Source of the DNA: Candidatus Galacturonatibacter soehngenii
Lineage (GTDB): Bacteria; Bacillota; Clostridia; Lachnospirales; Lachnospiraceae
Assembly (NCBI RefSeq): GCF_008830185.1
Contig: NZ_WAGX01000005.1
Location: 124,001 to 188,000 of the forward strand
Direction: 5' to 3'
DNA: 64,000 nucleotides
Shown here: piece by piece, positions 35,526-43,285 of the stretch
Layout: each line of letters starts with the position of its first letter
Numbering within the stretch: position 1 is the first letter of the stretch
Position numbers and translations under genes: made by a program
Notes under the pieces: model-generated
Databases searched by the model: none
What the model saw: the letters and a program-made list of their open reading frames with translations, nothing else
Told to the model about the DNA's origin: nothing

Positions 35526-35993
35526 TTACATCATCTCTAATTCTTTCCTCGTTTCCTCTAGCCCCTTTTCCATATCCGCTGCCAGAGCTTGAGGAAAAAA
35601 ACCACTTACAGTAAATATTTTTAAGTAAACGTTAATATAAAATGAAAATTGTGAACCGCCTTCATCTACATACTTCTCAAACATATCCAATACATCTTTG
35701 AGTTTTATTCCATGATGCCATTCCTTCATAGCCGCATGGGTTATTTCTAGCATAATAGATAATGCTTGAGTACCACTACTATCTTCACCTTTCATAAGCT
35801 CTATTAAGTTTATTTTAAACTTCGTTTCAAGTTCTACAATCGTAGATGTCTTTAATTTTAACTTGTAACTCTCGCCATCTACTTCCCAATAAGCAAATGG
35901 AGAACGCTTTTTTATCGCATCCTCCATCTTTACTACTACTTCTTTTTGTTCTTCTGGCATAGTTGCCTCGGTATCTTTATCAAAAAATCCCAT
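35526..35993 (-). CDS. Tail assembly chaperone, first part (gpG-like)
   Basis: 155 residues, ATG after AGGAGGAATTAAAAC. Seen: AYWEVDGESYKLKLKTSTIV, ELETKFKINLIELMKGEDSS and a helical C-terminus ending RKELEMM. Size and place between the tail tube and tape measure match gpG-type chaperones of Firmicute siphophages. Near its 3' end a slippery A-AAG-GGG sequence would send some ribosomes into the next frame, giving a fusion of about 300 residues. Confidence 0.75.
   Translation of the reverse strand: MGFFDKDTEATMPEEQKEVVVKMEDAIKKRSPFAYWEVDGESYKLKLKTSTIVELETKFKINLIELMKGEDSSGTQALSIMLEITHAAMKEWHHGIKLKDVLDMFEKYVDEGGSQFSFYINVYLKIFTVSGFFPQALAADMEKGLEETRKELEMM
35562..35568 (-). other. Predicted -1 ribosomal frameshift site
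   Basis: Codons GAA AAG GGG give the slippery heptamer A AAG GGG; after a -1 slip the frame reads GCT AGA GGA... with no stop into ATG ATT TAT (35505). Coordinates confirm the frames: codon starts at 35993-3k (2 mod 3) against 35505-3k (0 mod 3), a -1 relation on this strand. Confidence 0.7.
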
Positions 35994-36019
35994 GTTTTAA
36001 TTCCTCCTAATTTTATTTT

Positions 36020-36433
36020 TTACGATGGATCCGTTACTACAATATCACTTTGTAATGCCATTTTGATTGTGAAATCCATAACCCCATTTACACCACCACT
36101 TGATAATTTGACAGATACCTGTGCCGCCCAAGAAAACTTTGTTCCATCTGGATATTCTTCTTGGAAAAACAAAATACTTTTATCTACTTCTGCCTTTCTC
36201 ATAATACGATATGGCGAATCTTCGCTCTTGTTTTCATATCTAAATTTAAACTCTAAATCGCCTGGATCTCCAATACCAAATTCATATTGTTTAACAGTGT
36301 CCGATAAACAGGTATTTTCAACTTTCTCTGGTTCGTTTCCCATTTCTGGAACTTCTTTTAGTCCTTCTAAGTTTATATATGTAGTTGCTGCTTCATCGGT
36401 TTTATAACCTAGTTTAATACCATTTGCTAACAT
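36020..36433 (-). CDS. Major tail tube protein
   Basis: 137 residues; starts LANGIKLGYKTDEAATTYIN and continues with LEGLKEVPEMGNEPEKVENT and CLSDTVKQYEFGIGDPGDL, typical of the short tail tube proteins of Clostridial siphophages (threonine/acidic beta barrel). Polymerises into the tail tube around the tape measure. It lies between the tail completion protein and the chaperones, the standard order. Confidence 0.85.
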   Translation of the reverse strand: MLANGIKLGYKTDEAATTYINLEGLKEVPEMGNEPEKVENTCLSDTVKQYEFGIGDPGDLEFKFRYENKSEDSPYRIMRKAEVDKSILFFQEEYPDGTKFSWAAQVSVKLSSGGVNGVMDFTIKMALQSDIVVTDPS

Positions 36434-36451
36434 ATTATCATTCCTTTCGTT

Positions 36452-36808
36452 TTAACTGTGATATACATGTCCTGTATTTACGTCTATTATTCCTGCAAAA
36501 CGCATTTGCTTATGCTTGTATCCTGTTGCTTCATTAATATCTTGACAATATATCCTCTTCAATCCTAAAGCAGTAATTGCATCATCTATCCGTATAGCAA
36601 TATCTGACGTACTTTTGTTATTCCAAATATCAATTCTAAATCTAATTTCAGCTTTTTGTTCAGCTCCGTCCGTAAATTCATGGGTTGAATTGTATTCTTC
36701 TACATATTGAATAGCTGGGAAAATTGCAAAATCCTTAGGATATCCATCAGATACATTTTCGGAAATATTCTTTATTGCATCGTATATTTGGCTTTTTATA
36801 TTAATCAT
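36452..36808 (-). CDS. Tail completion / tail terminator-like protein
   Basis: 118 residues. INIKSQIYDAIKNISENVSD, FPAIQYVEEYNSTHEFTDGA and AEIRFRIDIWNNKSTSDIAI give an alpha/beta pattern like the lambda gpU/SPP1 gp17 group, which caps the tail for joining to the head. Start overlaps the end of the gp10-like gene by 4 bases, so translation is coupled. Confidence 0.65.
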   Translation of the reverse strand: MINIKSQIYDAIKNISENVSDGYPKDFAIFPAIQYVEEYNSTHEFTDGAEQKAEIRFRIDIWNNKSTSDIAIRIDDAITALGLKRIYCQDINEATGYKHKQMRFAGIIDVNTGHVYHS

Positions 36809-37284
36809 GTAATCTCCTTTTCAATATCTTTTTCAATATCTTTTTTAATATCTTCTTTCAGCTCATTTGCAACTCTATTTTCATTATTCTTTAATGAAGG
36901 ATAAAGAAAGGGCTGTGCCGGTTGACCATTCGTATGCACCCATTGTTGTTTCTCTTCATCAAAGTAGGACCAACCTTTTTGTGAATAGGCAACATTGATA
37001 TTTGGTGATACTCCTTCGTGTTTGCTTTGGCCAGTTGGACCAGTACCAAGCTCCACATAAGGAGCATAACTTTTATTTGTAAAGACTCTACCTTGTGCGC
37101 CATATTCTGTTTTTGTTGTCTCACCCTGAATACTGTTTCTTAGTTCTCCTGTATTAGTCGGACAAAGTAGCTTTGCTTCGGCTTGAATCTTTTTTGTTTG
37201 GGTATTTACATGATTTACAATATTTGTCTGTACCACGTCATCCAAATGCATAAATTTCTTATAAAGTTCATCATAACCTTTCAT
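36805..37284 (-). CDS. HK97 gp10-like head-tail joining protein
   Basis: 159 residues. Contains TKKIQAEAKLLCPTNTGELR and NSIQGETTK, then APYVELGTGPTGQSKHEG, the signature of the HK97 gp10 family. The C-terminus has a tandem Lys-Asp-Ile-Glu-Lys-type repeat (DIKKDIEKDIEKEI) reflected in a 12-bp DNA repeat near 36810-36860. Overlaps both neighbours by 4 bases. Confidence 0.8.
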   Translation of the reverse strand: MKGYDELYKKFMHLDDVVQTNIVNHVNTQTKKIQAEAKLLCPTNTGELRNSIQGETTKTEYGAQGRVFTNKSYAPYVELGTGPTGQSKHEGVSPNINVAYSQKGWSYFDEEKQQWVHTNGQPAQPFLYPSLKNNENRVANELKEDIKKDIEKDIEKEIT

Positions 37285-37646
37285 AACTTTTCAAGCTCCA
37301 TTAACAAATGACCTACTGGTTTGATTGATATAATTTTGTAATCTGGCTCCGCATCCTTTGGAACATAAACACATACACCTGCACTCTCACAGAACTTGAC
37401 TCCGTTTTTAGTGATATAAGTTAGTACTTTCCCCTTTACCTCTACCGTGTATGGATCATCACATAATACATTTAAGATTGATTTCAGACGTTCCCCATAC
37501 ATTTCTACTTGAAGTTTTCCACTGGCGGGATAGATGCAGGCTTTGAATTCCTTGGGTTCTGAATATCCATCGTATTTTCCACCCTCATTGTCAGTTATGA
37601 CGGCTTTTTCCTTTATGTAGTAGGTTTTCTTATTCTTTATCCGCAT
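37281..37646 (-). CDS. Minor capsid / head-closure protein
   Basis: 121 residues. RIKNKKTYYIKEKAVITDNE, GGKYDGYSEPKEFKACIYPA, then LCDDPYTVEVKGKVLTYITK; the pattern fits the minor capsid (Minor_capsid_1-type) head-closure proteins that come after the connector in Firmicute phages. Overlaps the connector gene by 17 bases. Confidence 0.65.
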   Translation of the reverse strand: MRIKNKKTYYIKEKAVITDNEGGKYDGYSEPKEFKACIYPASGKLQVEMYGERLKSILNVLCDDPYTVEVKGKVLTYITKNGVKFCESAGVCVYVPKDAEPDYKIISIKPVGHLLMELEKL

Positions 37647-37959
37647 TTGCTACGTTCACCGCCTTTAAGAGCCTATAAGAGACTAACCTTGCTTTGATAC
37701 TTTCTGGAATCTCTGTACTGTATGAAACCGACACACCACCTTGACTTCTTGAAGCTTCTCCCTCACTGCCAGAACGATTATAATAAATAATAGCCAGCTC
37801 CCTTTGTAGTCCTTCCATTTTGGTTAGAAGAGTACTGCGGTTACAAAAGTCTAGGATTTCATCCTTGGCATCATCAAGCATTTGGCTAAGACACTCATCT
37901 TGTTCTTTATCATCAAGTGATATCCCAAGTCTTGGCTTTATTTTTTCTAACTGTGACAT
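37630..37959 (-). CDS. gp6-like head-tail connector protein
   Basis: 109 residues. LEKIKPRLGISLDDKEQDEC, LSQMLDDAKDEILDFCNRST and a later ELAIIYYNRSGSEGEASRSQ and GGVSVSYSTEIPESIKARL. This helical bundle and glycine/serine turn are characteristic of the gp6/gp15 connector family that docks on the portal. Good ribosome site (GAGGTGAAAAG) upstream. Confidence 0.85.
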   Translation of the reverse strand: MSQLEKIKPRLGISLDDKEQDECLSQMLDDAKDEILDFCNRSTLLTKMEGLQRELAIIYYNRSGSEGEASRSQGGVSVSYSTEIPESIKARLVSYRLLKAVNVANADKE

Positions 37960-37988
37960 CTTTTCACCTCACTAAAAAGAGCCCAGAT

Positions 37989-38207
37989 TTACTCTGCGCC
38001 CTCTAGTAATTTAAGTAATTCTTCTTTTTTGATATTGGTATCAAATTCAATACCTTTTTCCGTTGCTAAGGCCTTTAGTTCTTGCAATTTCATAGAAGAG
38101 AGAGAAGCTGCCGCTACCTCTTTCCAATCATCTGATAGGTATCTGTTTTTGGATGCTTCTGGCACTTCTCTTTCAATATTTTCTTTTTTTATTCTTATTG
38201 TATCCAT
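37989..38207 (-). CDS. Small capsid-region protein with HeH/SAP-like domain
   Basis: 72 residues. The C-terminal ~35 residues (MKLQELKALATEKGIEFD, then IKKEELLKLLEG) form a helix-extension-helix (HeH/LEM/SAP) fold often seen in short proteins just after the major capsid gene, thought to bind nucleic acid or act in head assembly. The N-terminal half is basic and unrecognised. Lies between capsid and connector genes. Confidence 0.7.
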   Translation of the reverse strand: MDTIRIKKENIEREVPEASKNRYLSDDWKEVAAASLSSMKLQELKALATEKGIEFDTNIKKEELLKLLEGAE

Positions 38208-38217
38208 TGTCTACCTC

Positions 38218-39132
38218 CTATTTCGTATTTAGCCAAATGGATGATTCTTGATTTTTCTTCACCCATAATTCATGGTATCTTCGATAATCCATAGACCATC
38301 CACTAAATGCTTGATTTACTTTTGGATCAAAAATTCTAAGATCATCTTGCTTTGATACTGCAATAGGAGTTGTGAGTGGTAAGATAATAAAGTTGATATC
38401 ACTTGCCGTAGAGCCTTTTACATAGCCACCCATTTCCTGACCCGCTGTTTTGCCATCGTAGATTTGAATAGCAGTATACATTCTGTTATCTGGTACCGGA
38501 ATCATTGGAACGCCATCAATAGAATTCACCTTCGTATTAAATCCACCTGCCGCAAATGTCTGCGCTGATAATTTGCCCGCCATTGCAAGTTCGACTTCCA
38601 TTTGTGCATCGTAGGAAATCATAATAACCAGACTTCCGTTATAGCCTTGTTTACGGATGTTTTTGATACCTGTCTTAATCTTCGTTACAATACTTGCATT
38701 TGCTGGTGTATATCCATCTTCCACCATACTGCCTTCCTCGATTGCTGTTGTAGCGACCTTAGAAATACGGTAGGCATCAATTTCAGGGATTACATGCTCT
38801 CGCTGAAACTGTCCCATGATTCCGGATGCAGTAACAACAAAGTTCGTCTCATCCACATCGTTTTTATCAATACCAAACTTACGACCTCTATCTTGAGTCA
38901 TGGTGTATGTATTGTATTTCAAGTCAACTACGCCACCAACAAATCCTGCATTTCCTTCTCTTTGGTAGTCGGCTAATCCATCCATTGACATGGTAGGAAT
39001 CTTAACTTCATTACCTCCGTTGTATTTAACCTGTCCTGCGTTGGCATCCATCCAGCCAGTGCAAGACTCTTGTACTGCAGCCTGATCCAATTCACTTTGT
39101 AATATTGTTGCAAACTCTAATGTATTTGGCAT
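38218..39132 (-). CDS. Major capsid protein
   Basis: 304 residues, ATG after AGGGTAGAAG. Begins NTLEFATILQSELDQAAVQE, then GTMDVN-like GWMDANAGQVKYNGGNEVKI, PTMSMDGLADYQREG and RGRKFGIDKNDVDETNF; ends with STASDINFIILPLTTPIAV. This is the HK97-fold capsid group common in Clostridial phages, made without a long cleaved delta domain because a separate scaffold gene precedes it. About 420 copies would form the head shell. Confidence 0.88.
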   Translation of the reverse strand: MPNTLEFATILQSELDQAAVQESCTGWMDANAGQVKYNGGNEVKIPTMSMDGLADYQREGNAGFVGGVVDLKYNTYTMTQDRGRKFGIDKNDVDETNFVVTASGIMGQFQREHVIPEIDAYRISKVATTAIEEGSMVEDGYTPANASIVTKIKTGIKNIRKQGYNGSLVIMISYDAQMEVELAMAGKLSAQTFAAGGFNTKVNSIDGVPMIPVPDNRMYTAIQIYDGKTAGQEMGGYVKGSTASDINFIILPLTTPIAVSKQDDLRIFDPKVNQAFSGWSMDYRRYHELWVKKNQESSIWLNTK

Positions 39133-39150
39133 ATTCTTCTACCCTCTTTC

Positions 39151-39795
39151 TTAAATTTGTCCTTTAACTGCTTTTGCAATTTGAGCCCTGAATGCATCCA
39201 TTCCACCTTGGGCTCCCTTTGGTGGAGTACCACCTCTTAATCTTTCATTTACTGCTTTTTCCACTGCTGACTGGAAGGCTTTTTGAACTGCTTCAATGCT
39301 CTGATTACAAGTTTCAGCACTTTCATAGTTAAGAATATTAGCAAGGTCTTTTGGCAACCCTTTTTCTGCAAGTGTTTCATAAGCTTGTGCCTTTAACTCT
39401 CTTGTATTAATATCCTTTTCTCTCTTTGCTAGCTCCTCTAAGCTTTTTTGTCGTTCATATTCTGCCTTTTGGTCTGCATTCATCTTGGCCAGCTTTTCAG
39501 CTTCTGTTTTGGCATCCTCAATCTTTTTAGTTGCCTCTGCTTCCCACTTGCTCTTAGCTTTTTCTAATGCTTTGGCTACTTTCTTATCAAACTCTGATTG
39601 GTTCTTTGGATCTTTTAGTAAATCATCAAAGCTTGATGCACCTGTGCCATCATCCGCTCCTGTCTTAACACCATCACCATTTCCCTCTCCTGTGCCTGTG
39701 CCGTCGCTATTACCATCATTGGTACCAGCTCCATCACTTTCTGCAAAAAATTGTAAATTCATTGGAAATCTAGGTTTAAATTCTTGTTTATACAT
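39151..39795 (-). CDS. Capsid scaffolding protein (DUF4355-like)
   Basis: 214 residues from ATG 39795, 8 bases after AAAGGAGA; frame starts at 39846 lack a site. Starts YKQEFKPRFPMNLQFFAE, followed by a Gly/Asp/Thr-rich low-complexity linker (residues ~20-55) and a long coiled coil rich in Ala/Lys/Glu (FDKKVAKALEKAKSKWEAEA), ending RLRGGTPPKGAQGGMDAF. This is the standard phage scaffold/minor structural protein layout. Confidence 0.85.
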   Translation of the reverse strand: MYKQEFKPRFPMNLQFFAESDGAGTNDGNSDGTGTGEGNGDGVKTGADDGTGASSFDDLLKDPKNQSEFDKKVAKALEKAKSKWEAEATKKIEDAKTEAEKLAKMNADQKAEYERQKSLEELAKREKDINTRELKAQAYETLAEKGLPKDLANILNYESAETCNQSIEAVQKAFQSAVEKAVNERLRGGTPPKGAQGGMDAFRAQIAKAVKGQI

Positions 39796-39885
39796 TTTCA
39801 TTCTCCTTTTCTGCCCCACACATTGCATATGCCCCATGTGATTCATTCGATTTATTGTTTAGTTTAGTGTCTTTTCGGACATAAG

Positions 39886-39956
39886 AAAAAGCCGCATTTA
39901 AGCGACTTTTGAATATAAAAATACCACCCAACATTTATCTGCTAGATGGTATTTAC
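39886..39956 (-). terminator. Two tandem hairpin terminators after the MuF unit
   Basis: Minus strand: ATACCATC...GGTGGTAT followed by TTTTATATT directly after the stop at 39953, then AAAAGTCGC-TTAAAT-GCGGCTTTTT followed by CTTA. Both are good intrinsic terminators, which is unusual in the middle of a late operon; a separate promoter for scaffold and capsid may lie in 39800-39880. Confidence 0.7.
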
Positions 39957-40156
39957 ATATTTGATATTAATTTATTTGCTTCTTCTTCTGTTATTTCACT
40001 ATAAGCATCATAATAAGGGCTGTCACTATTAAAATACTTTATCATTACACCGCTTTCAACCCAACCTCTCCCTGGTATAAACCGCTGTTGGCTTCGCCCT
40101 TCTGTTCTAACAACGGAACCTCTATTTTCATTATCATTTAATTTGTAAAATTTCAT
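39953..40156 (-). CDS. Small protein coupled to the MuF-RelA/SpoT gene; candidate immunity protein
   Basis: 67 residues; its ATG begins directly after the MuF stop codon and its ribosome site (AGGAAGGGTG) lies within the MuF coding end, so the two are translationally coupled. Seen: KFYKLNDNENRGSVVRTEG, RSQQRFIPGRGWVESGVM and a Glu-rich C-terminus (SEITEEEANKLISN). No family recognised. A small gene just after a polymorphic toxin is where an immunity protein is expected, and two terminators follow. It could instead be a structural protein. Confidence 0.6.
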   Translation of the reverse strand: MKFYKLNDNENRGSVVRTEGRSQQRFIPGRGWVESGVMIKYFNSDSPYYDAYSEITEEEANKLISNM

Positions 40157-41911
40157 TTATTTCACCCTTCCTATATTATCAGGCATAGTTAATTTATCCG
40201 ATAACTCAAACATTTGATTGCGTAATGATATAAATTCTTCTGACTCTTCATCCGCAATTAATCGCTGTTTCTCATACAACTCATGTAGTTTTCCATTTTT
40301 CAAATCAAAGCTTTCTTGTGTATGGTATTGTAATTCAAATTTTTGACCATTTGGTGATTGTATAATGGTATTAATCCCTTTATAAGGGTTATCTTCATTC
40401 AGCCAACTATTTTTCACCTTAATTGTATTATATCCCATAGATGAATACTTATCAATGCTCTTTAATGTTCTATCTGCTAATTTCGTTGTATCTGCTCCAA
40501 ATGTATATCTAAGAATGTCATTAATCTCATACTCATTATCCCCAGGCTTATAATTTGACCTTATCTTTCTTAAGTAAGAATCTTTTGTTTTAACTCTGTA
40601 TTCAAGTCCCAACGTGTCCATACCAACCGTTTGGGCAACGTCTGTTACTGTTTTTGTTATTTCAGGTTCATTTTCTAAAACCTTGTTATAATAAGACATT
40701 CCCTTTACTTGTGCTTTTAGTATTCCATATTCATTTTCATTAGTATATTTTAGGTTTTGAAATTCCTCAATATCCTTTGGCGCGAGTCTCCCTAATTCTT
40801 TTTTGTATCGTTTAAACTGCTTTTTATCCGCTGTAAGGTTTTTCACTTTCTTCTCCATAAGCTGTGCATCAGGATTATCAGCAACATACTTTTTATACCA
40901 CTGCTCGTATGTCATATTGGCAGGTACCAGCTCATTTTTTCCAGTAATCGGATTCCTTGCACGTCGTTTCATATTTGCCAGTTCTTCATCCGTAATATTA
41001 CATATTGTTGTTGATCTACACCATGGATGCATAGGTGGACAATTGACATTAGGTTTTCTGTCCTTTACCTCGAAACGTTTGCCGTCTAATCCCTGACATT
41101 CCTTAGAAGTCTTTAAATCCAAGGTAGCAACAAAAATATAAGTCTCAATACCATTTTCTTCATAGGAGAGCATTTCCATTTCGTTGGCTATGAAATTTGA
41201 TTCTGTTCTTACCAACCTTCGTGCAACACTGGAACCCTGCGCGAACTTATTTTGAATGATTTTAGCCGATTCTTTATTGCTTCTACCCGTTAATAAATCT
41301 ATCAACAGTTCTTCTTTAATATCCTGTGCCAATGCCTGTGTATTATTCCAAATACGATTGGAGTAATTCTCTCCAATCCATTTTGAATTTAATAGCTTAT
41401 CAATTTTAGTAGGACTTAATGCGCTAAAATTAAAACCATATCCAGTCATTTGCTGAATATCAAACATTGATTTATAAAAGCTTTCCTGTGCCAAGTTTAC
41501 ATAATGACTGATATTGAAGTTCTTTTCCTGTTGATATATATTCTTCATCAACAGACTTATTTCACTTTGTAATTCTTGTAGTCTGTCTATTCTTGCACGG
41601 TAAGCATATGACTCTAGTAGTTTAATAAGTTCTTTCTGTTCAACTGTAGTTGCACCAGCTTTTAACTTTTTAATTGCTTCCTCGATGGAAGTTCTATCAT
41701 CAAGTGAATTCAACAGTTTAATGGCTTCTTTTTCTGTAAGCTTATGCTTTGAGACAAATCTATCAAAAATGGAATCTATCTCATAACTTATGTAGTTTGA
41801 TGCTTTGTAATAAATTTGAGCTATCTTGCTGGCGGTTTCCTCTGCTGACTCCATGTATTCAAACATGTTCTGTGCTTTTCGCTTCTCCCAATATGCATTA
41901 CTCTTCTTCAT
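40157..41911 (-). CDS. MuF-like minor head protein fused to a RelA/SpoT-type toxin domain
   Basis: 584 residues. N-terminal ~330 residues are a phage MuF/minor head protein (LVRTESNFIANEMEMLSYEE, then VNCPPMHPWCRSTTICN, the CPxHPxC motif). The C-terminal ~180 residues look like a RelA/SpoT nucleotidyltransferase: YRVKTKDSYLRKIRSN (RxKxxxSxxxK), NDILRYTFGAD, NPYKGINTIIQSPNG and FELQYHT (ExQxxT). MuF polymorphic toxins with varied C-terminal domains are known in temperate phages; an alarmone-synthetase C-terminus would act as a toxic small alarmone synthetase. Overlaps the portal gene by 14 bases. Both MuF and catalytic motifs appear intact. Confidence 0.8.
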   Translation of the reverse strand: MKKSNAYWEKRKAQNMFEYMESAEETASKIAQIYYKASNYISYEIDSIFDRFVSKHKLTEKEAIKLLNSLDDRTSIEEAIKKLKAGATTVEQKELIKLLESYAYRARIDRLQELQSEISLLMKNIYQQEKNFNISHYVNLAQESFYKSMFDIQQMTGYGFNFSALSPTKIDKLLNSKWIGENYSNRIWNNTQALAQDIKEELLIDLLTGRSNKESAKIIQNKFAQGSSVARRLVRTESNFIANEMEMLSYEENGIETYIFVATLDLKTSKECQGLDGKRFEVKDRKPNVNCPPMHPWCRSTTICNITDEELANMKRRARNPITGKNELVPANMTYEQWYKKYVADNPDAQLMEKKVKNLTADKKQFKRYKKELGRLAPKDIEEFQNLKYTNENEYGILKAQVKGMSYYNKVLENEPEITKTVTDVAQTVGMDTLGLEYRVKTKDSYLRKIRSNYKPGDNEYEINDILRYTFGADTTKLADRTLKSIDKYSSMGYNTIKVKNSWLNEDNPYKGINTIIQSPNGQKFELQYHTQESFDLKNGKLHELYEKQRLIADEESEEFISLRNQMFELSDKLTMPDNIGRVK

Positions 41912-43280
41912 CTACATCACCATCCGGTGGATTGTTTGGTTGATTTCCAAACGCTGCTTGTTGACGTTTTACGGCATCTTCTTTTTCTTTATCTAGCCTT
42001 TCTTTTTCCATCTCAATATCTAGTTCTGGATCAAAACGCTGTACTCGTGTTTCCCATGATATGAAATCGGCTGTTTCCTGCGCTATTCTTGCAAGCAATT
42101 CATCATCCACTGGAAGAGAACGCTTCATCACAACATCAAGCTGTGTAAGGTCTGTATTCTTTGCTTTTACCGTATTGATATTACTAATAAGCTTTAATCT
42201 TTGCCGTAACCCCTTTTTGAAATAACGCTCTTTGGTCTTCCCTAATTGCTCTAATCCTAGTAGCTTATATTTCATCGCTACACCTGAAGCATTACCCACA
42301 AAGTTTTCATCAGTCAAGCAAGGAACTTTAGAAAACTCATGAATATCATCTTTGATGGCTTTTTTTAATACTTCAACTTCTGTCTCGTTCATATTCTTTA
42401 CAAGCCATTTGGCATCTGCTCCCTCTGGAAGCTCTAATATTTTCATTTTCTTTAGTAGCTTTGCCGTGGCCGTCATTTCTTCTTCGGTATCTCCAAAGGT
42501 TACATTGCTTACTGCAAGTAATGCATCTACTAGCTGCTCTTTATCATTCACACGGTCAGATTGCAACTTATTATATGCATCTATTAGTGTTATGACTGGT
42601 TCAAAGTCCCCCCTCTCCCTTTTGTTGTTCTGATACTCTATGACTTGAATCCCTTGAAAGAAATGTTCTTTCTCTTCTGTTGGCATTCCAAAATCATCCG
42701 TTTCGAGCACATCACTGTGATAGGTTATTTCTTGATTTTCCGTATAGATTACAATATCAAATCCCTTGTCGTTGCCATCTATATCAACTACTTTGTTATA
42801 AGTACATGCAAACAACGGTTTATGCTGAACCGTATTATCTACAACAAGAAAACTGTTTAAAGGACTAAGGCAAGCAAGTAATGGCTGTGGTTTCTCTTCA
42901 TCACTCATGTAATTTAATTCCAAACCATGGCCAAATATAGAAATATCCAAAGCAAGCTCATTGTTATGACTATCTTCATCTATAGCTGTGTAATGCTTAT
43001 TTAATTCTTCTGCTCCGGTACCAGTATATTGAACTGGAACACCAAATACATATCCCACGGCCATATCTGTTATGTAAGCAGCATGATTGCATATTAGCTT
43101 ATTGTTAGGCAAGGAATCATCGGAAAACTGGCGTGAGTTAATTGCATGTTCTCCATCATAATACTGGTCAAGTTTTTCAAATCTTGTTACTTGCTTTTTA
43201 TGTATTTCGATGCACCTACGAATTAATTTACCTGGTATGCTTCCGTCTTTATTCAGGAAGTCTCTGTCCATCATAATCAT
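41898..43280 (-). CDS. Portal protein (SPP1 gp6-like)
   Basis: 460 residues from ATG 43280; the frame runs to a GTG at 43289 that sits in the ribosome site. Seen: YYDGEHAINSRQFSDDSLPN, KLICNHAAYITDMAVGYVFG, PLNSFLVVDNT and VPCLTDENFVGNASGVAMKY, all typical of the SPP1-type portal that forms the dodecamer at the packaging vertex. Starts five bases after the terminase stop and overlaps MuF at its end. Confidence 0.93.
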   Translation of the reverse strand: MIMMDRDFLNKDGSIPGKLIRRCIEIHKKQVTRFEKLDQYYDGEHAINSRQFSDDSLPNNKLICNHAAYITDMAVGYVFGVPVQYTGTGAEELNKHYTAIDEDSHNNELALDISIFGHGLELNYMSDEEKPQPLLACLSPLNSFLVVDNTVQHKPLFACTYNKVVDIDGNDKGFDIVIYTENQEITYHSDVLETDDFGMPTEEKEHFFQGIQVIEYQNNKRERGDFEPVITLIDAYNKLQSDRVNDKEQLVDALLAVSNVTFGDTEEEMTATAKLLKKMKILELPEGADAKWLVKNMNETEVEVLKKAIKDDIHEFSKVPCLTDENFVGNASGVAMKYKLLGLEQLGKTKERYFKKGLRQRLKLISNINTVKAKNTDLTQLDVVMKRSLPVDDELLARIAQETADFISWETRVQRFDPELDIEMEKERLDKEKEDAVKRQQAAFGNQPNNPPDGDVDEEE

Positions 43281-43285
43281 CTTTA

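Noticed and set aside
36810-36860. 12-bp tandem repeat near the end of the gp10-like gene
   Set aside because: Only reflects the repeated Asp-Ile-Lys/Glu-Lys tail of that protein.
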